Shown: positions 1 through 8,676, counted from the stretch's first letter. The stretch: 64,000 nt of DNA from Pedobacter sp. W3I1 (GCF_030816015.1 NZ_JAUSXN010000001.1:4030001-4094000), one strand, 5' to 3'. The notes: generated from the sequence alone by a model not told the origin. A program made the numbers and translations.

Positions 1-850
1 TATCCTGAAAATCGGGGATCAGGTTATTTTCAATTTTGGCCAGCAGCAATAAAGATTGATGCAATCTCGATAATTTGCCTGTGGCATGGTAAATATCTTC
101 CAGCAACGCCCCTTGTTGTGCTGTAAATGATTCCGTTTGCAGTAAAGAATCTAATTTAGAATTAATAACGGCCAAAGGAGTCATCATTTCGTGCGAAGCA
201 TTATCGGTAAAACTTTTAAGCTCTTTATAATCTTGCCGCACCCTTTCGGCCATCGCATTTACCGATTTATTTAACTCATTAAACTCATCAATTTTTGTTG
301 GTTCGTGTTCAATTGTATCCATCCGAGTTACCTCGAAAGATTTCATCCGGTTTAAAATAGAATAAAAAGGGCGCCAAAGCCTGTTCAGTACAAATCTGTT
401 GATTAGTAATAAGGACAAGAGCAAAACCACGGTAATACCTACGGTAATTAATAAAATAATTCTCACCAGATCTTCTGATTCTACCCTCGATTTGGTTATT
501 GTTACTTCAATGGCTTTATCATCCAAACGAACAACCGTAATTAAACTCCTTCCGGGTTCGTTTTCCTGCTCTTTTGGATTATAATAGATGGTATATAGAA
601 ATTCGCGTTCAGGAACAGGTCCATTAAGCGTTTTATAAGAAATCTGTTGATCGAGATAGCTTGCGGGTAAGGGCAGTTTATGATAAGTTTTTACATATTG
701 GTTAATTTCATTCTCTTCGACAGCTAAATCCCTATCCAATTTTTGGGTTAAAATAAAATGGATTACAACATAGTAGATCACTCCAGTGATGATGAGCACC
801 ACAATGGAGGTTAAAATATTCGCCCGGTTGTAACGGTTGGAGAGTTTCAT
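1..850 (-). CDS. Sensor histidine kinase (partial, 3' end outside window)
   Basis: Membrane sensor kinase of a two-component system, partner of the response regulator just upstream. Translating the reverse strand from the ATG at 850 gives a hydrophobic segment near residues 10-30, an extracytoplasmic stretch of about 95 residues, a second membrane segment near 127-150, a HAMP-like linker and a HisKA H-box reading SFTDNASHEMMTPLAVI with the phosphoacceptor at about H220. The ATPase domain lies beyond base 1. The start codon overlaps the regulator's stop (ATGA, 847-850), so the two are translationally coupled. The periplasmic part has no motif I recognise, so the signal is unknown. The pair probably sits in one operon with the HD-domain gene. 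Confidence 0.9.
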   Translation of the reverse strand, partial: MKLSNRYNRANILTSIVVLIITGVIYYVVIHFILTQKLDRDLAVEENEINQYVKTYHKLPLPASYLDQQISYKTLNGPVPEREFLYTIYYNPKEQENEPGRSLITVVRLDDKAIEVTITKSRVESEDLVRIILLITVGITVVLLLSLLLINRFVLNRLWRPFYSILNRMKSFEVTRMDTIEHEPTKIDEFNELNKSVNAMAERVRQDYKELKSFTDNASHEMMTPLAVINSKLDSLLQTESFTAQQGALLEDIYHATGKLSRLHQSLLLLAKIENNLIPDFQD

Positions 851-1524
851 ATATCGCCAAATTTATAGCCAATCCCATAAACAGAACGAAGATAATCAGC
901 TGATCCGGCTTCGAGTAGTTTTTTGCGGAGATTTTTAACGTGGGTATAAATAAAGTCGAAATCGTCAGACAGATCCATTTCATCTCCCCACAGATGTTCG
1001 GCCATGGCATTCTTAGTCACCACTTTATTGCGGTTAGAGAGGAAATAAACCATCAGATCGAACTCTTTTTTGGTTAATATTACCTGATTGCCTTTAACCG
1101 TAATTTTCATTGCCGATACATCAACTGTTATCTCATTGAAAACAATAACATTATTGCCATCAAAATTCTTTCTGCGCACAATGGCACTTACCCTTGCTTT
1201 AAGCTCTGATAAGTGAAAGGGTTTAACCAAATAATCGTCAGCACCAAGATCGAGTCCGGCAAGTTTATCATCTAACGAATGGCGGGCCGAAATAATGAGT
1301 ACACCATCTCTTTTTTTCAGTTGCTTCAGTTTGGTTAACAGCTCTAGCCCTTCCCCACCCGGCAAGCCCAAGTCTAAAAGAATACAATCGTAACTATAGA
1401 GCGATATTTTTTCGTTGGCAGCAGCAAAATCTGAAGCATGCTCACAAATATTACCTTCTCCGGTAAAATAGGCCAGGATACTCTCTAATAAAGCCTGTTC
1501 ATCTTCAATGACTAAAATTTTCAT
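847..1524 (-). CDS. OmpR-family response regulator
   Basis: DNA-binding response regulator of 225 residues, the usual length for the OmpR/PhoB family. The receiver domain (about 1-115) has the acidic pocket E7/D8, the phosphoacceptor D51 in CILLDLGLPGG, the switch serine in IISAR and the conserved lysine in YLVKPF. The C-terminal winged helix (about 130-222) ends in the typical YIGYKF-like pattern (VYGIGYKFGDI). It overlaps the kinase gene by 4 bases and lies 54 bases after the HD-domain gene on the same strand. OmpR-type regulators bind tandem direct repeats about 10-11 bases apart. Such repeats occur at four nearby promoters, including the one in front of this operon, so it is the obvious candidate to bind them; that link is inferred. 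Confidence 0.95.
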   Translation of the reverse strand: MKILVIEDEQALLESILAYFTGEGNICEHASDFAAANEKISLYSYDCILLDLGLPGGEGLELLTKLKQLKKRDGVLIISARHSLDDKLAGLDLGADDYLVKPFHLSELKARVSAIVRRKNFDGNNVIVFNEITVDVSAMKITVKGNQVILTKKEFDLMVYFLSNRNKVVTKNAMAEHLWGDEMDLSDDFDFIYTHVKNLRKKLLEAGSADYLRSVYGIGYKFGDI

Positions 1525-1578
1525 TGCTTAATCATTTGTTATTTAGTTGGACATAAAGTAATCATTAAAACCGGAAAA

Positions 1579-2202
1579 TTAAAAAAACCATCGCAAACCT
1601 GTTAGGTAAAATCGCTGTATTAGTTTTTCAATGTTCAGATTTTTTTTCTTCTGTAATGTCTGTTTGCCAAAGGTGGTAAAGTACTCGTGTCCCGCCAGCA
1701 TTTTGATATTGATGGCATCCCATTCTCTATCAGCGTACATTAAATGAAGGTTTTCTTCCCATTCTCTTTTCAGCCTGGCGGCAAAACCAATATAATTCTG
1801 AAGGGAAAAATGATAAAAATCGGCATCACATATAATTTTCTCTAGATTGTTATTTGGCAGTTGAGGATATTTCGTAGCCAAAATACAATCGGACACAACT
1901 CCTATATCAGCATCATTCAGACCATTTTCAAATAAAAAATCGCGGGCAATCTGGACACTGGCAAGCTCATGGCCCATGTATTGTTTAGTATAGCCAACAT
2001 CATGTAAAAAGGCAGCCAAAGTAAGTAACAGCAAATCTTTCTCCCCCACATTACTTTGCTTGCCAATAGTTCTTACACCTTCTACCACCAGCAAAGTATG
2101 TTCAAAATCATGGAAGTACATGTTTTTCGGCAATTCTTTTTTTAAAAGTTCTTTAACGAAAGCTTCGACTTTTTGTAGCAATATCTCCTGCTCTTTTTCC
2201 AT
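1579..2202 (-). CDS. HD-domain phosphohydrolase
   Basis: Soluble 207-residue protein of the metal-dependent HD superfamily, which hydrolyses phosphate esters, often of nucleotides. Visible metal ligands are H31 and H35 in YFHDFEHT, the H67-D68 pair in FLHDVGYT, and D126 in CDADFYHF. Nothing in the sequence indicates the substrate. It starts at the ATG at 2202, about 17 bases after the predicted transcription start of the promoter at 2226-2259, and is followed at 54 bases by the response regulator and the kinase. It is therefore probably the first gene of an HD-regulator-kinase operon that controls itself through that promoter. A role in a nucleotide signal is possible but not shown. Confidence 0.85.
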   Translation of the reverse strand: MEKEQEILLQKVEAFVKELLKKELPKNMYFHDFEHTLLVVEGVRTIGKQSNVGEKDLLLLTLAAFLHDVGYTKQYMGHELASVQIARDFLFENGLNDADIGVVSDCILATKYPQLPNNNLEKIICDADFYHFSLQNYIGFAARLKREWEENLHLMYADREWDAINIKMLAGHEYFTTFGKQTLQKKKNLNIEKLIQRFYLTGLRWFF

Positions 2203-2225
2203 TTATCACTCTTCAATAAATAGTA

Positions 2226-2259
2226 CAATAATATTTATCAATTCTGAAGAAAAACTGTA
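2226..2259 (-). promoter_or_regulatory. Tandem-repeat operator and promoter of the HD/two-component operon
   Basis: Read on the minus strand, TACAGTTTT (2259-2251) is followed 11 bases later by TTCAGAATT (2248-2240), then a gap of 6 bases, then TATTATTG (2233-2226), a near match to the Bacteroidota -7 element TAnnTTTG. The same geometry occurs at three other promoters nearby (2326, 4845, 5714). The repeats occupy the place of the -33 box, as expected for an activator binding next to sigma. Confidence 0.7.
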
Positions 2260-2325
2260 GCGTAAATACCGATCTACTATTATTGATTTGTTGAAGCGTT
2301 AAGCTTTTGGTATTGCCTCAGATAG

Positions 2326-2359
2326 TTCAGATTCTCTTCAGAATTGCTTTCTAATTTGC
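2326..2359 (+). promoter_or_regulatory. Tandem-repeat operator and promoter of the outer-membrane protein gene
   Basis: TTCAGATTC (2326-2334) and TTCAGAATT (2337-2345) are 11 bases apart, followed after 6 bases by TAATTTGC (2352-2359), a -7-like element. Transcription would begin near 2366, which rules out the TTG at 2344 as the start codon and favours the ATG at 2380. Confidence 0.75.
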
Positions 2360-2379
2360 CAACGGAAAACTTATCGATT

Positions 2380-4803
2380 ATGAAGAACTACAAGAGACTA
2401 TTAAAGCTATTTTGCTTTTCTATATTCCTGCTGGCAGATGATATTTGTGCACAGGAAAAACCCATCACTGTTTCAGGACAGATTAAAGAGGCTAAAAATA
2501 AAAACACGCTTCCTTATACCAACATTGTTTTAAAAAAACCAAATGATGAAAAATTTATTTTGGGCACCATTAGTGACGACCAGGGGCGATTTTCGATTAA
2601 AGATCTCCCATCGGGAAACTATAATCTGGTAATTAGCATAGTGGGTTATCAAACTTTAAAAAAAGAGATCAGTATTGGTATACTCAGTCCATTTCTCGAC
2701 CTGGGCATTTTTGAGCTGATGGAAGATGCACAAACCCTACAAAGTGTTAATATTCAAGGCACACAGCATGAAGGTTTAGGCAATAAAATGGACAAAAAGA
2801 CTTACGATCTTGCCAAAAATACCAGTCAGCTCGGTGGTTCGGTACTGCAGGCCATGCAAAACCTTCCCGGCATCACCATACAGGACGGAAAAGTACAATT
2901 AAGAGGGAACGATAAAATTGCGGTATTGATTGACGGCAAACAAAACGCGATTACAGGTTTTGGAAGCCAGACCGGACTCGATAATATACCTGCTTCGGCT
3001 ATTGAGCGTATAGAGATTATCAATAATCCTTCCTCAAAATACGATGCGAATGGTAATGCTGGTATCATCAACATTATTTACAAGAAAAGCAAACAGGAAG
3101 GCTTTAATGGCAAATTGGGTATGAGCACCGGTTTTGGGGCAATATGGCTCCGAAAAGAAAACTTACCGGGAATAAGTGCGCAATACCAGGCCACACCAAA
3201 ATTTAATCCTTCCCTATCTTTAAACTACCGTAAAAACAAATTAAATACCTTTTTACAGGCCGATTATCTGTATACGCAAACCTTAAATAAAAACGAATTT
3301 TCGCAAAGGATTTATGATAATGGCACGGTAATCAACCAACAGGTTAAACGCAATAGGACTACTACATTTTCTACCATAAAAAGCGGCTTCGATTTTAACC
3401 CGGATGAGCATAACAGCTTTACCTTATCTGGCTTTTTTAACCGGGAAAAAATTGGAGATCTTGGCGACATCCCCTACTTCAACAGCGATTTTACAGTTAG
3501 GAACCGCTTGTGGCAGTTTGTAGAAGATGAAGTAAAATATACCGCTACGGGCTCAGCACTGTATCAGCATAAATTTGCACAACCGGGCCATACCTTAAGT
3601 GCAGGTTTTAATTACACCTGGCACCGGGAAGATGAAAAATATTTTTTCACTAACATTACGCCTGCGTTTACAGGGATGGATTCGTTTAAGCTGCTATCTG
3701 ATGAACATGTTTCAGATTTTAATTTAGATTACGTGCGTCCGCTGAAACATGGAAGGATAGAAGGTGGCATAAAATACCGTTATCGGTTTATCCCAACGGA
3801 TATGCAATTTTATCCAGGGCTAAACTCTCCTATTGATGTAAATGCAGGCGGTTGGGCCGATTATAGCGAAAATATCCCGGCAGTATATGGCAACTATGTT
3901 TATGAGAACAACAAAACCGAACTGGAAGCCGGATTAAGAATGGAATACGTAAAAGTAGAATATAAGGTAAACCCGAACCATAATACCTATAAGAGCGATG
4001 GTTACGAATATTCCAGACCTTTCCCTAACCTACGGTTTGCCTACAAAATAAATGAGAAAAATAAAATAAGTGCTTTCTACAACCAACGTGTAGACCGACC
4101 GAATGAAGTAGATATCAGGATATTCCCAAAATACGATGAACCTGAACTGTTAAAAGTGGGCAATCCTGCCCTACGCCCACAGTTTACACATGCCATAGAA
4201 TTGGGTTACAAAAACAATTGGAATAAAGGCTATTTTTATGCATCAGCTTTTCATAAGATCGTAAATGGCACCATCACACGCATTGCCACTATTGTTCCTG
4301 GTAATGCCATTATCTATAATATCTTCCAAAATGCGGGAAAAAGCTTTAATTCGGGTGGTGAATTACTTTTGCAACAGGAACTTGCCTCATGGTTTTCATT
4401 TAACCTAAGCACTACACTATATCGAAACAAGATCAATGCCTTTACAGTAGCCAACCAATATCCTGTTCCAACGGTATATAGTACACCTGAGCAGTCTATC
4501 GTATCAGGCAATGGCAAATTTAACGGACAGTTCAAATTACCGGGCAAAACAGATATCCAACTGGCAATGGTTTACCTGGCTCCTGATATTATCCCACAAG
4601 GGAAAATTGGCGCCAGGTTTTCTACGGATCTGGGCATTAAAAAACAGATTCAGAAAGGTAAGGGTGAAATTTTCTTAAATGGGAATGATATCCTGAATAC
4701 GTTGAAGATCAAAAAGGAAATCAATGGAAACGGTTTCAGGCTTAACAGTACTGATTATTATGAAACTCAGGTTTTTAGATTAGGTTACAGTTATAAGTTT
4801 TAA
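2380..4803 (+). CDS. Outer-membrane beta-barrel protein with carboxypeptidase-like domain (TonB-receptor-like)
   Basis: An 807-residue outer-membrane protein. It has a signal peptide (about 1-24, ending in ICAQ), a carboxypeptidase-regulatory-like beta-sandwich (about 26-115, ITVSGQIKEAKN then GNYNLVISIVGY), a plug-like segment (about 120-235, with GVQLRGNDKIAVLIDG-type pattern and NPSSKYDANGNAGIINI), and a C-terminal barrel ending in FRLGYSYKF. This matches the outer-membrane beta-barrel family related to TonB-dependent receptors. I see no clear TonB box and no SusD partner, so active transport is uncertain. The ATG at 2380 was chosen because it precedes the signal peptide and follows the predicted promoter; an in-frame TTG at 2344 lies inside the operator. 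It is probably controlled by the adjacent two-component system (inferred). Confidence 0.88.
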   Translation: MKNYKRLLKLFCFSIFLLADDICAQEKPITVSGQIKEAKNKNTLPYTNIVLKKPNDEKFILGTISDDQGRFSIKDLPSGNYNLVISIVGYQTLKKEISIGILSPFLDLGIFELMEDAQTLQSVNIQGTQHEGLGNKMDKKTYDLAKNTSQLGGSVLQAMQNLPGITIQDGKVQLRGNDKIAVLIDGKQNAITGFGSQTGLDNIPASAIERIEIINNPSSKYDANGNAGIINIIYKKSKQEGFNGKLGMSTGFGAIWLRKENLPGISAQYQATPKFNPSLSLNYRKNKLNTFLQADYLYTQTLNKNEFSQRIYDNGTVINQQVKRNRTTTFSTIKSGFDFNPDEHNSFTLSGFFNREKIGDLGDIPYFNSDFTVRNRLWQFVEDEVKYTATGSALYQHKFAQPGHTLSAGFNYTWHREDEKYFFTNITPAFTGMDSFKLLSDEHVSDFNLDYVRPLKHGRIEGGIKYRYRFIPTDMQFYPGLNSPIDVNAGGWADYSENIPAVYGNYVYENNKTELEAGLRMEYVKVEYKVNPNHNTYKSDGYEYSRPFPNLRFAYKINEKNKISAFYNQRVDRPNEVDIRIFPKYDEPELLKVGNPALRPQFTHAIELGYKNNWNKGYFYASAFHKIVNGTITRIATIVPGNAIIYNIFQNAGKSFNSGGELLLQQELASWFSFNLSTTLYRNKINAFTVANQYPVPTVYSTPEQSIVSGNGKFNGQFKLPGKTDIQLAMVYLAPDIIPQGKIGARFSTDLGIKKQIQKGKGEIFLNGNDILNTLKIKKEINGNGFRLNSTDYYETQVFRLGYSYKF

Positions 4804-4844
4804 GTATGGGTTTAATGGGATAAAAAGGGCTTGGATACTACAAC

Positions 4845-4878
4845 TTCAGAATTGCTACAGAATTCGAATGTATCTTGA
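4845..4878 (+). promoter_or_regulatory. Tandem-repeat operator and promoter of the lipoprotein gene
   Basis: TTCAGAATT (4845-4853) and TACAGAATT (4856-4864) are 11 bases apart, followed after 6 bases by TATCTTGA (4871-4878), a -7-like element. The geometry is the same as at 2226-2259, 2326-2359 and 5714-5747. The predicted leader is about 40 bases. Confidence 0.75.
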
Positions 4879-4923
4879 GTACAGAGGCTTAACTAACTTC
4901 TTTTTATCCCTAAACCAAATACA

Positions 4924-5628
4924 ATGAAAAAATTTTACACCATTGCTTCTGCTGCATTATTGATGTTGCTATTGACCAATTGCACAAAAAAAGAGGTGGC
5001 AGCAGATACCAAATTGAGTTACAGTTTTAGTGCAAGCAATTTAAATGCATCGCTTAGCAGCAATGCAACCGCAAGTGGAACCGTTGTAGCGCCCGGCACC
5101 AATGGAAGTATAAACTGGACTACTGCTAGTGTTAATATTGCCAAAGTAGAATTCAGTGCTACAAAAGCAGGCACACCCGTCTCTTTAGAATCTAAGAACC
5201 TATATATGGTTAATGCATTAAAACCCGATTCTTTATCTGGTACGGTTTCATTAGTTTCTGGTGTTTATGAGCATAATCAGTTTAACCTAACCATGAATTC
5301 ATCAACCACCAACCCTCCATTATTGTTAACAGGAACCTATATTGAAGCTTCTGGAACCAAAATTCCGGTGAGGTTCGAAATGAACCAGCCCCAATTGATC
5401 AAATTAGAAGCGACCAGAGTAGAGGTTACTTCAGGAACATATTTGGCCAAGGTAACCATTCAGCTTAATGCGTTGGTAACAGGATTAACAGCAAGTGATT
5501 TCGGCCAAACTACCCGTACAGGCGCAAATAATATGATTGTAATCTCTAACACCATAAATAAAACGTTATGCGACAAGCTTATTACGAGATTTACCTCAAC
5601 GCTGAGCGTTAATTTTTCAAAGCAATAA
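4924..5628 (+). CDS. Lipoprotein of unknown function
   Basis: A 234-residue exported lipoprotein: the signal peptide ends in a lipobox LTNC at C20, followed by TKKEV and a Ser/Thr/Asn-rich, apparently all-beta body (about 30-234). I do not recognise the family. The general look (short beta-strands, VNIAKVEFSATKAG, no catalytic motif) resembles Bacteroidota lipoproteins that bind or decorate the outer membrane. It stands between the beta-barrel protein and the LTA-synthase-like enzyme, each with its own copy of the shared operator, so it is probably made under the same conditions. The ATG at 4924 is the natural start. Confidence 0.75.
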   Translation: MKKFYTIASAALLMLLLTNCTKKEVAADTKLSYSFSASNLNASLSSNATASGTVVAPGTNGSINWTTASVNIAKVEFSATKAGTPVSLESKNLYMVNALKPDSLSGTVSLVSGVYEHNQFNLTMNSSTTNPPLLLTGTYIEASGTKIPVRFEMNQPQLIKLEATRVEVTSGTYLAKVTIQLNALVTGLTASDFGQTTRTGANNMIVISNTINKTLCDKLITRFTSTLSVNFSKQ

Positions 5629-5713
5629 TCAATTATGAACCGATCACAAATTAAATATTAATAAATCGTTAAGTGCAATACTTAAACAATACCTTTAGGG
5701 CACTAACCAAACC

Positions 5714-5747
5714 TTCAGAATTCCTTCAGAATTGAAACTTACCTTCG
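5714..5747 (+). promoter_or_regulatory. Tandem-repeat operator and promoter of the LTA-synthase-like gene
   Basis: Two perfect TTCAGAATT copies (5714-5722, 5725-5733) are 11 bases apart, followed after 6 bases by TACCTTCG (5740-5747). The -7 is of the same form as TAACTTCG, which serves the tRNA-Lys gene at 20153-20183. This is the cleanest of the four sites. Confidence 0.8.
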
Positions 5748-5798
5748 CCAACTACAAAGTCTGGCTAGTTTAATTCAAAATTGGATTCATCATTAACT

Positions 5799-7742
5799 AT
5801 GAGCATTAAAGAAAAAACAAATAAATTACTCGATAATAGATTTGGACCAGTTTTTTTAGTTACAGTATTATTATGTACCATATCGCTGATTACAAGGCTC
5901 TCTTTATTAATTTATAGTGCATCATCAGTTGACTGGTCGGTACTTAACCTCCTTAAAATTTTTGTTATTGGCTTATTTTACGATCTTGCTGCTGCATCAT
6001 TCGCAGTAATCCCGATTGTGATCTACCTGTGGTTACTTCCTTCAAAATGGTATGCGAGCAAATTCAACAAAATATTGTTGTTCATTTATTTTTTCTTTGT
6101 TGTTTTTACGCTAATCTTCAATGCCATTTCAGAATGGTTCTTTTGGGAAGAATTTTCAGTCCGTTATAACTTTATAGCGGTCGATTACCTGGTCTACACC
6201 ACAGAAGTTATCGGTAATATCCGCCAATCGTACCCGATCAACAGCATTATGATTGGTTTGGTGATCATCACGGCGCTAATTGTCTATATTTTAAGAAAAC
6301 CTATCACAACATCTACCACCACTAAAACTGGTTTTGGTAAGCGGACAAAAATTGCCCTTATTCTTTTATGTCTGCCAGTTCTTACTTACTTCGGTGTAAG
6401 CCATAGATGGAAATACCTAAGCAAAAATCAATATGTAAACGAGCTTTCGGGCAATGGCATGTACGATTTTGGATTCGCTTTTTGGAACAATCAGCTCGAT
6501 TACAATACTTTTTACAAAACCCTCCCCATTAAAAGTGCCGAATCTATTCTGAGCCATTTGCTTCAGGAAGATTCTACTGTTAAGAATGGAGCATTTAAAA
6601 ATACTTCCAGAACCATCAGTAGCATTGGTACTGAAAACAAGATGAATGTGGTACTAATCAGTGTAGAAAGTTTAAGCGCTGAGTTTTTGGGCACATTTGG
6701 TAATACACAGCACATTACGCCACAGCTCGATTCGCTGGCAAAAGAAGGTTTGTTATTCAACAATTTATATGCTTCGGGAACGCGTACTGTACGAGGCCTG
6801 GAAGCACTTTCACTTTGCATCCCGCCTACCCCCGGACAATCGATCGTAAAACGCCCTGATAATAAAAACCTGTTCACCTTAGGCAGCATATTTCGTTCAA
6901 AAGGTTACAACAGCAGGTTTATTTATGGTGGTTATGGCTATTTCGATAACATGAACGAGTTTTTTTCAAATAATGGCTATCAGGTAACGGATAGAAGTTC
7001 ACTTCAGGATTCAGAAATCCACTATTCGAATATCTGGGGTGTTGCCGATGAAGATTTATTTACGCTTTCGTTACGCGAACTGGATAAAGATTATAAAAAC
7101 AAGAAACCTTTTTTCGCTCAGATTATGACGGTTTCGAACCACCGCCCCTATACCTATCCTGAAGGAAGGATTGATATTCCATCGCACACCGGCAGAGAAG
7201 GCGCAGTTAAATACACCGATTACGCTATTGGCAAATTTATACGCGAAGCAAAACAAAAACCCTGGTTTTCGAATACTTTATTCGTCATTGTAGCCGATCA
7301 TTGTGCTTCTAGTGCAGGTAAAGTAGAGTTACCAGTAGATAAATACCACATTCCAATGATTTTTTACAGTCCAGAACACATTGCACCAGGTAAATTCGGG
7401 AAACTAACCGCACAGATTGATATCGGTCCAACCATTTTGGGTTACCTGAATTTCAGTTACGACAGTAAGTTTTTCGGTCAGGATGTGTTTAAGATGAAAG
7501 ATAGCGATGAAAGGGCTTTTATAAGCACCTACCAGAGTTTAGGTTACCTTAAAAACAATAAATTAGTTATTCTCAATCCAAATAAAAAAGCAGCTACATA
7601 CAAGCCCGATTTCACCACTGGAAGCGCCGTAGCTATACCTGCAGATGAGAAATTGATCAATGAAGCGATTTCCAATTATCAAATGGCATCATACCTTTAC
7701 CAGAATAATCTGTACGGCTTTGAGTCTAAAAAGAAACCCTAA
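5799..7742 (+). CDS. LTA synthase / sulfatase-family phosphotransferase
   Basis: Inner-membrane enzyme of 647 residues. It has five hydrophobic segments (about residues 12-230) and an extracytoplasmic alkaline-phosphatase-fold domain of the sulfatase/LTA synthase family. The metal-site glutamate lies in VLISVESLSAEF, the likely nucleophile is T328 in SGTRTVRGLEA, and a VADHCAS motif supplies further metal ligands. In Gram-negatives this family transfers phosphoglycerol- or phosphoethanolamine-type groups to envelope glycans or lipids. The donor and acceptor here are unknown. Start is the ATG at 5799; an in-frame TTG at 5781 is less likely. A small HTH gene follows after 7 bases. The operator at 5714-5747 links it to the local regulon. 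Confidence 0.88.
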   Translation: MSIKEKTNKLLDNRFGPVFLVTVLLCTISLITRLSLLIYSASSVDWSVLNLLKIFVIGLFYDLAAASFAVIPIVIYLWLLPSKWYASKFNKILLFIYFFFVVFTLIFNAISEWFFWEEFSVRYNFIAVDYLVYTTEVIGNIRQSYPINSIMIGLVIITALIVYILRKPITTSTTTKTGFGKRTKIALILLCLPVLTYFGVSHRWKYLSKNQYVNELSGNGMYDFGFAFWNNQLDYNTFYKTLPIKSAESILSHLLQEDSTVKNGAFKNTSRTISSIGTENKMNVVLISVESLSAEFLGTFGNTQHITPQLDSLAKEGLLFNNLYASGTRTVRGLEALSLCIPPTPGQSIVKRPDNKNLFTLGSIFRSKGYNSRFIYGGYGYFDNMNEFFSNNGYQVTDRSSLQDSEIHYSNIWGVADEDLFTLSLRELDKDYKNKKPFFAQIMTVSNHRPYTYPEGRIDIPSHTGREGAVKYTDYAIGKFIREAKQKPWFSNTLFVIVADHCASSAGKVELPVDKYHIPMIFYSPEHIAPGKFGKLTAQIDIGPTILGYLNFSYDSKFFGQDVFKMKDSDERAFISTYQSLGYLKNNKLVILNPNKKAATYKPDFTTGSAVAIPADEKLINEAISNYQMASYLYQNNLYGFESKKKP

Positions 7743-7749
7743 TCTAACC

Positions 7750-8115
7750 ATGAGTATAAATATTGGGTTGCTGATCTGGAAAGAGATGAAGGCAAAATTA
7801 ATGAGTAGAGAACAGCTTGCCGGGAAAATAAACGTGAGCAAACACCGGGTGGATACTTTACTTAAATCGGACTCGATAGATACCAATTTATTAACCCGGA
7901 TCTCTATTGCACTTGGTATTAATTTTTTCGAATACTATCGTAAAGATGAAGATCTGACTCAACTTGAAATCGATACCTTTGCACAAAGCGACCAGGAACT
8001 TAACGAGCTCAAAAATTTAATCAAAGAAAAAAACAAATTGCTCGGGCTTTACGAAGAAACCATTAAAAGCCAAAAGAAGATTATTGGCACTCTCGAAAAT
8101 CTTCGAAAACACTAA
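7750..8115 (+). CDS. Small HTH protein with C-terminal coiled coil
   Basis: A 121-residue protein. Residues about 5-62 form a Cro/XRE-like helix-turn-helix (SREQLAGKINVSKHRVDTLL then LTRISIALGINFFEYY). Residues about 85-121 are a Lys/Glu-rich heptad-like helix suited to dimerisation. It starts 7 bases after the LTA-synthase-like gene, so it is co-transcribed and may feed back on that operon or on the regulon. The target is unknown. A longer in-frame reading from 7660 would overlap the enzyme gene by 80 bases, so the ATG at 7750 is preferred. Confidence 0.8.
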   Translation: MSINIGLLIWKEMKAKLMSREQLAGKINVSKHRVDTLLKSDSIDTNLLTRISIALGINFFEYYRKDEDLTQLEIDTFAQSDQELNELKNLIKEKNKLLGLYEETIKSQKKIIGTLENLRKH

Positions 8116-8144
8116 CACATTATATCTACTTTAAATATTCAATT

Positions 8145-8174
8145 GCAGCCTGTTCATTAAATTTAACAGGCTGC
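8145..8174. terminator. Hairpin between convergent genes
   Basis: GCAGCCTGTT and AACAGGCTGC form a 10-bp perfect stem around a 10-base loop, between the stop codons of two converging genes. There is no strong T tract on either side, so it may serve as a weak bidirectional terminator. Confidence 0.6.
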
Positions 8175-8181
8175 ACTATTA

Positions 8182-8676
8182 TCAGGCTTCCAATTTCCAT
8201 TTTTTTGCCAACTCAGTATTAAAACCATCATCTTCTTTAGGATTTGGTTGCCCCTTTCCTGTAGTAATTAGTTTATACAAACTTTCTTTAATATAGTTGG
8301 TCCACGCTTCCCTGCAAATCTCATAACATTCGTACTGAGACACCAATCCCTCGTGTGTAAAAGTTACAGCAGTTTGTGCGCCCTTTTTATTAATATCGAA
8401 AACTAGCTTTGTACCAATCCACTCGCTTTTATCAGTAGTAAACTTAAAATAGTTATCTAATATCAGCCAAACCACTTTTTGGTCTGAAATCAGTTCTATC
8501 AACTTCATTTTACAATAATGAATATCCCTATAATGATAAACGGATTCGGCGTTAATGATATTGGTAGCTCCTTCAATAGCTTCCGACCACCATCCGCTCA
8601 TATTGGTGATTGCATTAAATACCTCATTCGGACTTTGATCTACCAAAATGGTGGCTGTAAAATCTTGCTTTTCCAT
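8182..8676 (-). CDS. SRPBCC (START/AHSA1-like) domain protein
   Basis: A 164-residue cytosolic protein covered by one SRPBCC fold, a hydrophobic ligand-binding cavity. Typical pieces are ATILVDQSPNEVFNAI at the N-terminus, MSGWWSEAI, the central FDINKKGAQTAVTFTHEGL and a C-terminal helix W-TNYIKESLYKLITTG. Bacteroidota have many such paralogues of unknown ligand, often used in stress or small-molecule responses. It converges on the HTH gene and diverges from the GlxA-like gene, with about 175 bases between their starts. No catalytic residues are visible. Confidence 0.85.
   Translation of the reverse strand: MEKQDFTATILVDQSPNEVFNAITNMSGWWSEAIEGATNIINAESVYHYRDIHYCKMKLIELISDQKVVWLILDNYFKFTTDKSEWIGTKLVFDINKKGAQTAVTFTHEGLVSQYECYEICREAWTNYIKESLYKLITTGKGQPNPKEDDGFNTELAKKWKLEA

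Noticed and set aside
2344..2379. TTG start for the outer-membrane protein
   Set aside because: It lies inside the second operator repeat and before the predicted transcription start; the ATG at 2380 directly precedes the signal peptide.
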